From: Lagierella massiliensis
GTDB taxonomy: Bacteria > Bacillota > Clostridia > Tissierellales > Peptoniphilaceae
DNA: 64,000 nucleotides
Direction: 5' to 3'
Assembly (NCBI GenBank): GCA_030532135.1
Contig: JAUNLT010000002.1
Span: forward strand, 1-64,000
Part shown: positions 25,592-34,611 of the stretch, piece by piece
Layout: each line of letters starts with the position of its first letter
Numbering within the stretch: position 1 is the first letter of the stretch
Made by a program: the position numbers and the translations under genes
The notes under the pieces: generated by a model
The model's database searches: none
Told to the model about the DNA's origin: nothing
What the model saw: only the letters and a program-made list of their open reading frames with translations

Positions 25592-26061
25592 GGCTTTTTA
25601 TTTATATTTTAAACTTTACAGGATATGTTAAACTTAAATTCAAGGTGTTTAAATTTATATTTAAACTAAAATTTGTATAAACAGTCTATTCTGTATATTT
25701 TGTTTTTGATAATATGTACTCGGTTTTTACTTTGATTTTTTAAACTAATCTAATATTTTTAATTTGTCTTATGAAATATTTTCTATACTAATTCTTTAGT
25801 TTTAATTAAACACTTTGAAATACCATTATTTTATAAAATTAAATATAAAATAAATCGTATAAAACTATAATCGTTTTCTTGTTTAGCATAAGTATTTGTT
25901 ATACTCTTGACCTAATCGTTAATGTAAAATTTTCATTTCATATTTAACTATTCTAGATTTTTATCTATATTATTAAACTCAATTTAATTATACTTGGATT
26001 ATAATAATTTTATATTTTAACCTAAATTTAAAATTTCCTTATAACAATTTATTTCCCGCAA

Positions 26062-26102
26062 TAAAATAACGGCTAATAACCTATTATTTTAGTTACTAGC
26101 CG
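26062..26102 (-). terminator. Terminator of the CAP-domain protein gene
   Basis: Stem CGGCTAGTAAC / GTTATTAGCCG (one mismatch), 11-base loop, then TTATTTTATT on the minus strand. Confidence 0.7.
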
Positions 26103-26138
26103 ATACTTTAATTAAGTTTAGAACCCGTTTACTTTGAA

Positions 26139-28817
26139 TTAAATTGCATTTTCTATTTTAGAATTTAATTGTTCTATTTCCTTTTCTAATACTTCTATTG
26201 TTTCCCCGATTTTTTTCAATTCCTCAATTACTGACTCTTTTTTCTCTTTAGTAGTTTCTATTTCCTTCTCCCTTTGTTTAAGCTGTTCCCTAAGTTCTAA
26301 ATAATCTTTCATTAATTTTTCATCAGGTAAATTTTTTTTCATTTCTTCAAGCTTTAAATTTAAAGAATTTAGTTTTTTTAATTGATTTTCTAATCTATAT
26401 TCTTCAATATCTAACTTTTCTTGCTTTTCTACTATTTCAGATGACATATTGAAAGTTTCATTCTCTTTTTCTTTCAAAATAATTTCTTTATTATTTAATT
26501 CTCTTTTTAAAATTCTTTGTTCTACTTCTAGTTCTTCAGACTCTATATTCAAATCTGAAACTCTTTTTTCAAGTTCCTTAATCTTTTGAACAGTTTTTGA
26601 CAATTCAGTTTCTACTACTATATCACCATCTACAATTGGCTCCACGGGACTGTTTCCAACTTGAGATTTTATAGATTCTTCTAACTTCTCAATCTTAATT
26701 TCTAAATTTTCCTTATTTGTTAATTGTCTATATTCATCTAACATTTCCAAATATTTTTCTTCTCTAATAAAATTTGTACCTTCATATAACCATGTAGAAT
26801 TTGAAGCATGGGTAACTCCAAATGCAGGATTGTCTTTAGGATTACTGTTTTGAGCAATTGCAACTAATTCATAAGATTTACTCATAATGTTAAAATAGTG
26901 ACCTACTTCATTAAATGGTGCATTATTATCTTTATCATATATTTCTTTCTCTTCATAGTACCAACCGACATATGGGTCTTTATATCCCCAGGCTAAGTTT
27001 TCTGCAACATTAAATGTATGTCTATGACCTAGTGATGGATCAGTAGATCTGTTGGCACTTACTATTGCCTTTGATAATATTTCAAAATTGGTAAATTGAG
27101 GACCCACCTTAAAATTATCGTCAATAGATCTTACATGGTTATTTGTTTTTAGCAAGTTTCCAGTAACAAATAGATTTTCATATGAAGCTGCATCACCATC
27201 AGCATCTGGCTTTACTTCCCCTCTAGATTTAAATATATTGAGTATTTCGAGTCCCCTATCAACATCTTTTGTATATTCTGGATACTTTGACTTTGCAAAT
27301 TCAAAAAATGCAAATGCACCGTTATTAATATTTTTTTCTGCTTTATCATATAAATCATATAATTCATTTAATAAAGTTTTTTCAAGTCTGACCTTTCTAA
27401 GTTTAGCATCTTCTATTTCTGTCTTGGATAATTTAATATTCTGATTAATTTCTTCAAGTCGATTATCATTTGAAGATACTTTCTTCTTAAGATTTTCCGT
27501 ATCTGCATACAAATTATTAAGGTTTTCAGTTAAAATGTCTAGAGTATCTGATAATTTATTAATTTCTTCTTTTGATTCCTGTATCAAAGCTTTTTTTGAT
27601 TCAATTAAAGCTTTTTGTTCCTCAATTTCTTCAAGTAGTAACTTATACTCATTAATCTTTTTAATTTTTTCAAGTTCTTCCGGTGTCTTTTCAGACAATA
27701 ATTTTTTTAATTTCTTATCTATGGATAATCTCTCTTCTTCTAATTGGGTTAAACTCTTATCTAATAATCCATCTTTTTCTTCTAAAGTTTTTTTCTTAGC
27801 ATAGTATTCTTCAATTTCTATAAGTTTTTTATCTAAAGTCTCTTTCGCTTCATTATATTCTTTAGAATCCTTTTCAAGCTTATATATATTTTCTAAATCG
27901 GAAAAAACTTTTTTAGATATGCTACTATCTCCACCTACAACTATTATCTCTTTAATTGTTTCATTGCTCTTAATAAAATTTTTTACTGATTCAGGTATTT
28001 CCTTTTCTCTTACAAGTAATATAGGAGCATTTTTAGCCTTAGAAACAATTGATGAAGACAGTGCATCGGGATACTTTTCTCCTGAAGCTATAATTATGGT
28101 TTCAAGACCCCCATTTACCTCTGCATATTTTTTTGCTATGTCCACTGCTGTTTCATATCTTCCAGAGCCTGAAAATCTCTTTATAACCTCTCCAGAGTAT
28201 TTAACAGTTGAATCTCCTCCAAATATATAGTCAGGTTTAGTGGCCTTTATTTCAGGTACAAGTTCTAATTTCATCTTAGTTGCTAAAGGTCCCGCAGCAA
28301 GTGCATCGGGAAATGAATAAGGGTTGTAAATACTTTCTGCTACAAGTTTTTCACTTTTAACTCTGTACTTATTAATCTCCATAGCTGTGTCAACTCTATT
28401 ACTACCCCAAATTCTAGTTACATTTGAAAGGCTTTCTTCTTGACTTTTTGATACGGAAGAAACTCCACCTAATATATATATTTTTTCTGGATTTAACCTA
28501 TTTATCTCGTTTTTTATCTCCTTAGGCATCTCTTCTTCTCTAGTCAACAAAATAGGAGCGTCCCAATCTCCTGATAGGGGAGAACCTGCCAGTGCATCTG
28601 CGTATTTTTCTCCTGAGGCAAGTAAAACTGTACCTCCTTCTTTTCCAAATTCCCTAGCTATCTTGGCAGAAGTTTCGTACCTTCCACTCCCGTAAATACG
28701 TCTAACTTTTAACTTAGAATCTTCTTTAGCAAACGATTTACCCACTGGTGCAAAACTAGATCCAATCACAGATAATGCCAATGTCAATGCTAAAAATCTT
28801 TTAAATTTGCTTTTCAT
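26139..28817 (-). CDS. Large surface protein: CWB2 repeats, coiled coils and CAP/SCP domain
   Basis: An 892-residue secreted protein. Residues 1-30 are a signal peptide; three CWB2 repeats follow at about 36-325 (RYETSAKIAR, RVDTAMEINK, RYETAVDIAK); residues 330-490 are a long charged heptad-rich coiled coil; residues 500-700 contain a CAP (SCP/PR1-like) domain with DPSLGHRHTFNVAENLAWGY, VGWYYEEKEIY, EVGHYFNIM and FGVTHASNSTWLYEG; residues 700-892 are a second coiled coil. CAP domains are secreted folds with varied roles, often in surface interactions. The coiled coils could hold the CAP domain far from the wall or drive oligomers. AAGGAGTAGTT precedes the ATG. Confidence 0.9.
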   Translation of the reverse strand: MKSKFKRFLALTLALSVIGSSFAPVGKSFAKEDSKLKVRRIYGSGRYETSAKIAREFGKEGGTVLLASGEKYADALAGSPLSGDWDAPILLTREEEMPKEIKNEINRLNPEKIYILGGVSSVSKSQEESLSNVTRIWGSNRVDTAMEINKYRVKSEKLVAESIYNPYSFPDALAAGPLATKMKLELVPEIKATKPDYIFGGDSTVKYSGEVIKRFSGSGRYETAVDIAKKYAEVNGGLETIIIASGEKYPDALSSSIVSKAKNAPILLVREKEIPESVKNFIKSNETIKEIIVVGGDSSISKKVFSDLENIYKLEKDSKEYNEAKETLDKKLIEIEEYYAKKKTLEEKDGLLDKSLTQLEEERLSIDKKLKKLLSEKTPEELEKIKKINEYKLLLEEIEEQKALIESKKALIQESKEEINKLSDTLDILTENLNNLYADTENLKKKVSSNDNRLEEINQNIKLSKTEIEDAKLRKVRLEKTLLNELYDLYDKAEKNINNGAFAFFEFAKSKYPEYTKDVDRGLEILNIFKSRGEVKPDADGDAASYENLFVTGNLLKTNNHVRSIDDNFKVGPQFTNFEILSKAIVSANRSTDPSLGHRHTFNVAENLAWGYKDPYVGWYYEEKEIYDKDNNAPFNEVGHYFNIMSKSYELVAIAQNSNPKDNPAFGVTHASNSTWLYEGTNFIREEKYLEMLDEYRQLTNKENLEIKIEKLEESIKSQVGNSPVEPIVDGDIVVETELSKTVQKIKELEKRVSDLNIESEELEVEQRILKRELNNKEIILKEKENETFNMSSEIVEKQEKLDIEEYRLENQLKKLNSLNLKLEEMKKNLPDEKLMKDYLELREQLKQREKEIETTKEKKESVIEELKKIGETIEVLEKEIEQLNSKIENAI

Positions 28818-29426
28818 AACTACTCCTTTAAATAATAAAACTTTTAAACTTAAACAATTGCTTCTAAATACACTTAATTATAAAATTCTTAAGTATATTA
28901 TATATTGTATCATAATATTCTTTTAATTTAGTAAATAAAGTTCAAAATAAGAAAAGACTTTCAAAAATAAAAAAACCTCGATAAAACGAGGTTTCTTTAT
29001 TTTTTATATAGCTAATAATCTCTTATGTATTACTTAAAATATTGTTGATATATTACTCTAAATAAAATTGTACGTCATAACTCTTAATACCAAAATAATA
29101 ATAGAAATATTTAAGTATTTTTATGCTAAAGACCCTCTATAATTTAGGTCTTTTTATAAACTATAACTATATAACTTGTTGAAAATACATTTCTCACTAA
29201 AACTTCTCTTATAAAATAGATTAAGAAATTTAAATTATAAAAAAGTTCTTTACTTTGAATGTTTATTAGTCAAAAAGTTCTGACACATATCTCTCCAATT
29301 GCTCTTTTAAAATAATCTAAATAATCCTTATAGTGTAACGCCACATGTGCTTAGAGTTTTGGGGGATAGGTGTCAGCTTCTACTACTTGATTTTTTGTTT
29401 AAAATTTTTCAGTCCTTTCAATTTTA
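28818..29426. other. 609-base intergenic region with two hairpins and a possible remnant
   Basis: Contains a minus-strand terminator (28964-28994) and a plus-strand hairpin AAAGACC / GGTCTTTTT (29128-29153). On the minus strand at 29270-29400 short coding-like pieces (for example YKDYLDYFKRAIGE) are interrupted by stops and a shift of frame; this may be a decayed small gene after the XRE regulator, but no family is recognised. Confidence 0.45.
28964..28994 (-). terminator. Terminator upstream of CAP-domain gene
   Basis: Stem AAACCTCG / CGAGGTTT with a six-base loop and TTTTTATTTTT on the minus strand. It would end transcripts coming from the XRE-gene direction. Confidence 0.7.
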
Positions 29427-29708
29427 TTATTCAATATCTTGCTCGTGTTCGTATCCACTCTCTTTATCAGGCTCTTTATCTTGTTCTAAGACACATGGAC
29501 ATTGGTAGGTTTCAGTTCCATCTAGATCAAATACTTCATATAAGCATTTGCCTAGCACATCTGAAATACTTATCGCCAGCTTTAAGTTAGGAATGGTCTT
29601 ACCATTCTCTATCTTGTTGATGCTGACTCTTGATACTCCAACTTTTTTGCCTAAACGATGTTGAGATAGACCAAGAGGCTTCCTATATTCTTCTATACGA
29701 TTTTTCAT
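29427..29708 (-). CDS. XRE-family HTH regulator
   Basis: A 93-residue DNA-binding protein. Residues 5-62 are a Cro/CI-type helix-turn-helix (LGLSQHRLGKKVGVSRVSINKIENGKTIP, then LAISISDVLGKCLYEVFDL); residues 65-93 are an acidic tail with a CPC motif (YQCPCVLEQDKE). Such small regulators often sit beside a membrane protein gene, but none intact follows here. The ribosome site is GGTAGGGATATCT. The inverted repeat AACGA-ATA-TCGTT just upstream is a possible autoregulatory operator. Confidence 0.85.
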   Translation of the reverse strand: MKNRIEEYRKPLGLSQHRLGKKVGVSRVSINKIENGKTIPNLKLAISISDVLGKCLYEVFDLDGTETYQCPCVLEQDKEPDKESGYEHEQDIE

Positions 29709-29735
29709 AGATATCCCTACCTTCGATGTTGATTA

Positions 29736-29748
29736 ACGAATATCGTTA
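29736..29748. promoter_or_regulatory. Candidate XRE operator
   Basis: AACGA-ATA-TCGTT, five-base inverted arms, centred 34 bases upstream of the regulator start. Confidence 0.4.
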
Positions 29749-29833
29749 TAATTTATATTTACCCAAATTATAATAAATTATTCTAGATATTTGTATCTTT
29801 TTTAATGATAGTTTTATTTTAAAATATAGGATT

Positions 29834-29875
29834 ATATAAAAAAGCTATTGGAAAACATTATTTTCCAATAGCTTT
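29834..29875 (-). terminator. Terminator of proS
   Basis: Fifteen-bp perfect stem AAAGCTATTGGAAAA / TTTTCCAATAGCTTT with a five-base loop, followed by TTTATATAAT on the minus strand. It lies 190 bases past the proS stop. Confidence 0.75.
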
Positions 29876-30062
29876 ATTTATTTTAATTTAATTTTAATCA
29901 GTATAGTTATTGAATTTGAGGTAACAAGGTATCTCAACATCAAAATAAATTATTTATATTTACTTTAATCAAAAGTCTTTCTATAGCTACAGTGCAATTA
30001 TGACTTTCACGTTAAATTGACATTTAAATTTCTAAAATACCTATTTAACCTTTTTACACTTT

Positions 30063-31805
30063 TTATCTATAGAAACTATCTAAACACTTAAGAGACTTAG
30101 AAAGTTCTCTTTTTATTTCCTCAATTGCCTCTTCTGAAGTAATTTCTTTATTTTCCATCTCTCTTCTTGTAGAATACTCTACTATATTTTCAGATGCTCT
30201 TTTTCCAACTGTTACTCTAAGTGGAATTCCTATTAGATCCCTATCATTGAATTTAACTCCTGCCCTTTCTTTTCTATCATCGAGCATAACTTCTACACCA
30301 CTTATCATTAGTTTTTCATATATCTTTGTTCCAAGTTCCATTTGTACATCATCTTTTGTGTTAACCACAGAAATTATAACATGGTAAGGAGCTACCACAA
30401 GAGGCCAAATAATTCCCTTATCATCATGGTTTTGTTCTATAATTGCGGTGATGGTTCTTGTTACTCCAATACCATAACTTCCCATATAAAAATGTTTCTC
30501 TTTTCCATTTTCATCAAGGTATTTTGCATCTAATGACTTAGAGTATTTTTGTCCTAATTGGAATATATTACCAACCTCTATTCCCCGAGCTGACTTTAAA
30601 GCTTCGCCTGTGTTAGGGTCTATATCCCCTTCTTCTATCATTAAAAGGTCTTTTACAATCTCTCCATTAAAATCTCTACCGAAGTTTGCATTTTTATAGT
30701 GGTAGTCTTTTTCATTAGCGCCTATAACTAAGTTTTTCATCTTAGTTACCCTCTCATCTATTAATACCCTAACATCTTCTGGTATTTCAGATGTTGGTCC
30801 TGTAAATCCTGGAGATGAATTTAATCTCTCGACAATATCTACATCGTTCATCATCTCTATTTCATGTTCAGGGCTTTTTAAATATGAAACTAATTTTGAC
30901 ATATTAAGTTCCCTATTTCCAGGAATAATTACAAGAACTGGTTTACCTTCCACCATTAAATCTATAGCCTTTGCACAGTGACTAGAAACTGTTTCAGTAA
31001 ATTTGCCCACATCGTCTATAGTCTTACAATTAGGTGTAAATATTTTTGTAAGTTCTTTTAATTCTATATCCTCTTCATTTACATTGTAGTAAACTTCTGC
31101 CTTTTCATCGGTTGCTGCAAATTCCGAATTCTCACAATAGAAAATAACTCCTTCTCCAGTTTCAGATAATGCTATAAATTCATGAGATTCGTTTCCTCCC
31201 ATTGCTCCACTATCTCCAGCAACAATTTTATAGTTAAGTTGAAGTCTGTCAAATATAACCTCATAAGCTCTCCACATATTTTCATAAGCAGCCTTCATTC
31301 CCTCAACATCTGTATCAAATGAATAAGCATCCTTCATGATAAATTCTCTAGATCGATTTATACCAAATCTAGGTCTTTTTTCATCTCTATACTTGTGTTG
31401 AATTTGGTATATATTCATAGGTAATTGTTTATAACTTTTTAATTCTCCTTTAATAAGGTCTGTAAAATACTCCTCAGCAGTAGGTCCAAGACAAAATTCT
31501 CTATCATTTCTATCTCTAAGTTTAAACATTTCAGGTCCAAAAGTTGCCCATCTTCCTGACATTTCCCAAATTTCTCTAGGCTGAAGAGCTGACATTAATA
31601 TCTCTTGAGATCCAAAATTGTCCATCTCTTCTCTAATTACATTTTCAATTTTTCTAACTACCCTATATCCTAGAGGCAAATAAGTATAAATTCCCGATGC
31701 AGATTTTCTTATCATTCCTCCCCTAAGCAATAGCTTATGGCTTACAATTTCCGCATCTGCAGGATCTTCCCGTAAGGTAGGCATATAGAACTTTGACATT
31801 TTCAT
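30063..31805 (-). CDS. proS: Prolyl-tRNA synthetase (bacterial type with editing insertion)
   Basis: Charges tRNA-Pro. The 580-residue protein is class II: motif 1 around SASGIYTYLPLGYRVVRKIE, motif 2 with YQIQHKYRDEKRPRFGINR, an inserted YbaK-type editing domain at about 220-390, motif 3 GSYGIGVTRTITAIIEQ and a C-terminal anticodon domain. GGAGGAATCATT precedes the ATG; the third codon is another ATG. A T-box leader and a strong promoter lie upstream. Confidence 0.97.
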   Translation of the reverse strand: MKMSKFYMPTLREDPADAEIVSHKLLLRGGMIRKSASGIYTYLPLGYRVVRKIENVIREEMDNFGSQEILMSALQPREIWEMSGRWATFGPEMFKLRDRNDREFCLGPTAEEYFTDLIKGELKSYKQLPMNIYQIQHKYRDEKRPRFGINRSREFIMKDAYSFDTDVEGMKAAYENMWRAYEVIFDRLQLNYKIVAGDSGAMGGNESHEFIALSETGEGVIFYCENSEFAATDEKAEVYYNVNEEDIELKELTKIFTPNCKTIDDVGKFTETVSSHCAKAIDLMVEGKPVLVIIPGNRELNMSKLVSYLKSPEHEIEMMNDVDIVERLNSSPGFTGPTSEIPEDVRVLIDERVTKMKNLVIGANEKDYHYKNANFGRDFNGEIVKDLLMIEEGDIDPNTGEALKSARGIEVGNIFQLGQKYSKSLDAKYLDENGKEKHFYMGSYGIGVTRTITAIIEQNHDDKGIIWPLVVAPYHVIISVVNTKDDVQMELGTKIYEKLMISGVEVMLDDRKERAGVKFNDRDLIGIPLRVTVGKRASENIVEYSTRREMENKEITSEEAIEEIKRELSKSLKCLDSFYR

Positions 31806-31854
31806 AATGATTCCTCCTAATTCATTTAATCTCTATTTTGTAAATTATTGTTTA

Positions 31855-32064
31855 AAATAAAAAACCTTCCACCTAGAAGGCGAAAGGTTACGCGGTACCA
31901 CTTCTTTTAAAATTAAATTATTAATCAACTCTTTAGCTATAAGGCACAACCCTACAGTTTTTTCTGTAACCTCCAAGATAGGTTCCCAAATTCCACAAAA
32001 AAGTTCTCACCAACCACTTTCTCTCTAAATTGCTTTCTTAGGTACTAATTCTCTTCCCAGGTAG
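31855..32064 (-). promoter_or_regulatory. T-box leader of proS with terminator
   Basis: The minus-strand RNA contains the T-box segment AAGUGGUACCGCGUAACC (31889-31906) and a terminator stem AACCTTTCGCC / GGTGGAAGGTT with five-base loop plus TTTTTTATTTT (31855-31889). Stem I carries AGAGAATTAGTA, GGTTGGTGAGAAC and GGGAACCTATC; the CCT triplet after GAA is a proline codon in the expected specifier position. Confidence 0.93.
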
Positions 32065-32068
32065 AACT

Positions 32069-32097
32069 ATAATATCACAATCCCTCTATTTTGCCAA
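32069..32097 (-). promoter_or_regulatory. proS promoter
   Basis: TTGGCA (32092-32097), 17 bases, TATTAT (32069-32074) on the minus strand, starting transcription at the T-box 5' end. Confidence 0.8.
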
Positions 32098-32099
32098 TA

Positions 32100-32996
32100 C
32101 TACAAGCTTATATCTCTCACTCTCTTATCCCATTTTTTATTAGAAATCCTTGCTACTATTAAAAGGATTACCCAACCAATTAGAGTCCAACTAATTAATA
32201 TAGACATTATCAACAAAGGCACTTTTGCATAACCTTTACATTTGAAAAATGGTATAAATAAAAATAATAGCACTAAAAACATAATCAGTAAAAATAGTTT
32301 CTGTGGGAAATTTTCAAGATATAAAATTTTTTCATCTACAAAATTTTGTATTAAAGGACCTGTAATATAAGTTATAATTCCTAAAATTAAAACCACTAAT
32401 ATATTAAAAACTATATGGTAAACCGTTCTTACTTTATCTTGTCTTCTCAATTTTTTTAAATCTTCTTTTGCTATATATCCATCAGGAATGTATTTCGACT
32501 TAAAATCTCTACTTTCTTCACCATAGTAGTCATCGTTATAACTATTATTTATATTGTCTTTGCTCTTTTTTTTCTTACTATAATTTTTAAAAAATCCTTC
32601 GCCTTCGTCTTCATAAAAAGACTTGGACTTATTTTTCTTTATAGACTCAAATAAATCGTAGTCAGTTCTTTCAAAAAGTCGTCTTTTTTTAGTGTCTTCT
32701 AAATCTTCAGAAAAGTCATTATATTTTTCATTTAAATCTTCATTTTCATAATTAGTTTCTGTATTATTAAAGTTTGGTCTTTTACTTTTAATCTCTTCTC
32801 TTTGTCTCTTTTCTTCTTCCTTGTATCCTTCTAAAAAATTACTAAAATCGTATTTAGAATTTTCTTTTTTATTTTCAACAATTTCAAAGTATTCTAAATC
32901 CTTCTCTCCCGCTTTTTCTTCTTCCACAGGCATTCCACAATTATTACAAAATTTATAATCCTTAAGTAACTCTTCACCACAAAATTTACATTTCAT
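32100..32996 (-). CDS. Zinc-ribbon membrane protein with long charged linker
   Basis: A 298-residue protein. Residues 1-22 form a zinc ribbon (CKFCGEELLKDYKFCNNCGMP). Residues 25-190 are a low-complexity, strongly charged linker rich in Glu, Lys, Asp and Asn. The C-terminal 110 residues have about three membrane segments, the last with SWTLIGWVILLIVARIS, which resembles the GWT-x-x-GW motif of superinfection-immunity-type small membrane proteins. No enzyme motif is present. A protein of the same general plan is encoded near 44 kb. Function unknown. Confidence 0.8.
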   Translation of the reverse strand: MKCKFCGEELLKDYKFCNNCGMPVEEEKAGEKDLEYFEIVENKKENSKYDFSNFLEGYKEEEKRQREEIKSKRPNFNNTETNYENEDLNEKYNDFSEDLEDTKKRRLFERTDYDLFESIKKNKSKSFYEDEGEGFFKNYSKKKKSKDNINNSYNDDYYGEESRDFKSKYIPDGYIAKEDLKKLRRQDKVRTVYHIVFNILVVLILGIITYITGPLIQNFVDEKILYLENFPQKLFLLIMFLVLLFLFIPFFKCKGYAKVPLLIMSILISWTLIGWVILLIVARISNKKWDKRVRDISL

Positions 32997-33133
32997 TAAA
33001 TCACCTTTACCATTTGATACCTATAATTATATACCCAATAATAAAATACTAAAAGTTTGATTGTCACAATATTCTAAAGATTTTTAATGAAATTGTATTA
33101 AAAAATCTCCAACAAAAAATAGGTTTTTAACAC

Positions 33134-33159
33134 AAAAAAATAAGGGAGAAAATCTCCCC
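33134..33159 (-). terminator. Terminator of pepD
   Basis: Stem GGGAGA / TCTCCC with three-base loop and TTATTTTTTT on the minus strand, directly past the pepD stop. Confidence 0.75.
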
Positions 33160-33165
33160 TATAAT

Positions 33166-34602
33166 TTATTCTTCTGAAGAACTAACTTTATATAAAAGTC
33201 TCTTTGTATACTCCCAAACTCTCTCTACAGACTCTAAGCTGATCCTCTCCTTTGGTGTATGAATATCATACATTTGAGGTCCAAATGTTATCATATCAGT
33301 TTCTGTAAGACTCTTCTTAAGAATACCACATTCAAGTCCACAGTGAATTGTGTGGACATTAGGCTCTTCTTTGTACATTTCCTTATAGACTTCAATCGAC
33401 ATTTGTCTCAATTTAGAATCAGGATCGTATTCCCATGCAGGATATCCCCCATCATCAGATACTTCAAAACCAAATGCCTTCATAATGATTTCATAAGATT
33501 TTTTAGTTTCCAAAAGTGATGAAAGCATTGAAGATCTCAATAGTGCAACAAGGCTTATAGAGTCTTCTTCCTGTCTTAAAATTCCATTTGAAATAGAAGT
33601 TTGAACAAGTCCCGGGAAAGCATAGTCCATATACAAAACACCATCTGCCATAGCCATAAACGCTGATAAAACGTCTTTTTGACTTTTTTCGTCCCAAACT
33701 TTTTCAGGTCTATTAGAAGTTTCTTTAATTACAATTTCTAAATTTTCATCAGTTTCCCTATGTTCAAATAAAATTTCTTCAATTCTCTTATTCATTTCAG
33801 AAATTGCACTTTCATCTGCCAATATAGTTGCCTTTGAATAAGTTGGTATAGCATTGTGCTTTGAACCACCTTCTATATAGGAAATCTCTAGATTTTCAAT
33901 ATCCTCAAGAATTCTAGTAATAAGCTTTATTGAATTAGCTCTAAATTTTTCAATCTCTTGACCAGAATGACCTCCCCTTAGTCCAGAAATTGTTAAATTA
34001 TAAGCTTTATTTAGAGAAGGTTCTTTAAAAGAAATATTTCTTTTTGAAGTTATAGTATATGCTCCTGCACATCCTACCAGTAAATCTCCTTCAACTTCTC
34101 CATCTATGTTAAATAGGTACTTTCCTTTTAAATCTTCCTGTTTAACAGCAAAAGCTCCGTCCATTGCAAGTTCTTCCTGTGTTGTAAATAAAACTTCAAG
34201 GTTTGAATGTTGTATTTCGTCACTATCTAAAATTGCAAGACAATAAGCAACAGCAATTCCATCGTCTGCACCAAGAGTTGTTCCATCAGCCATTAAAAAT
34301 CCATCTTCAACTTTCAATTTCAATGGATCTTTAGAAAAGTCGTGCTCAGAACCTTCCACCTTTTCACAAACCATATCCATATGGCCTTGAAGTATAACTG
34401 TAGGTCCATTTTCAAGTCCTTTAGTTGCAGGTTTTTTTACAATTACATTGTAAAGATCATCTCTTTTAGCTTCTAAATTTCTCTCTTTTGCAAAATCCAG
34501 GATAAAGTCACTAACCTTTTCTTCATTCTTTGAACATCTTGGAATTTTTGTAAGTTCTTCAAACCAATATAGTACATCTTTTGGTGTATATTTGTCTAAC
34601 AT
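33166..34602 (-). CDS. pepD: Aminoacyl-histidine dipeptidase (M20 family)
   Basis: Cytosolic dizinc dipeptidase. The 478-residue protein has the M20C metal ligands: His74 and the acid Asp76 in LQGHMDMVCE, Asp113 in TTLGADDGIAVAY, Glu143/Glu144 in FTTQEELAMDG, Asp near 167 in FNIDGE, and a C-terminal His in HTIHCGLECG. The lid domain lies at about 200-380. It follows the DUF819 transporter by nine bases, so the pair may import and cleave peptides or a related substrate (inference). Confidence 0.94.
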   Translation of the reverse strand: MLDKYTPKDVLYWFEELTKIPRCSKNEEKVSDFILDFAKERNLEAKRDDLYNVIVKKPATKGLENGPTVILQGHMDMVCEKVEGSEHDFSKDPLKLKVEDGFLMADGTTLGADDGIAVAYCLAILDSDEIQHSNLEVLFTTQEELAMDGAFAVKQEDLKGKYLFNIDGEVEGDLLVGCAGAYTITSKRNISFKEPSLNKAYNLTISGLRGGHSGQEIEKFRANSIKLITRILEDIENLEISYIEGGSKHNAIPTYSKATILADESAISEMNKRIEEILFEHRETDENLEIVIKETSNRPEKVWDEKSQKDVLSAFMAMADGVLYMDYAFPGLVQTSISNGILRQEEDSISLVALLRSSMLSSLLETKKSYEIIMKAFGFEVSDDGGYPAWEYDPDSKLRQMSIEVYKEMYKEEPNVHTIHCGLECGILKKSLTETDMITFGPQMYDIHTPKERISLESVERVWEYTKRLLYKVSSSEE

Positions 34603-34611
34603 ATTTACCTC

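Larger units (their letters stand above)
25536..26138. other. 603-base AT-rich intergenic region
   Basis: Holds the cyuA promoter near 25563 and the terminator of the CAP-domain gene near 26062. The 450 bases between are extremely AT-rich, show no frame with a ribosome site, and no structured RNA that I can support. Confidence 0.6.
29709..30062. other. Intergenic region between XRE regulator and proS
   Basis: Carries the short inverted repeat before the XRE gene and the proS terminator. The remaining 180 bases before proS hold nothing that I can support. Confidence 0.55.
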
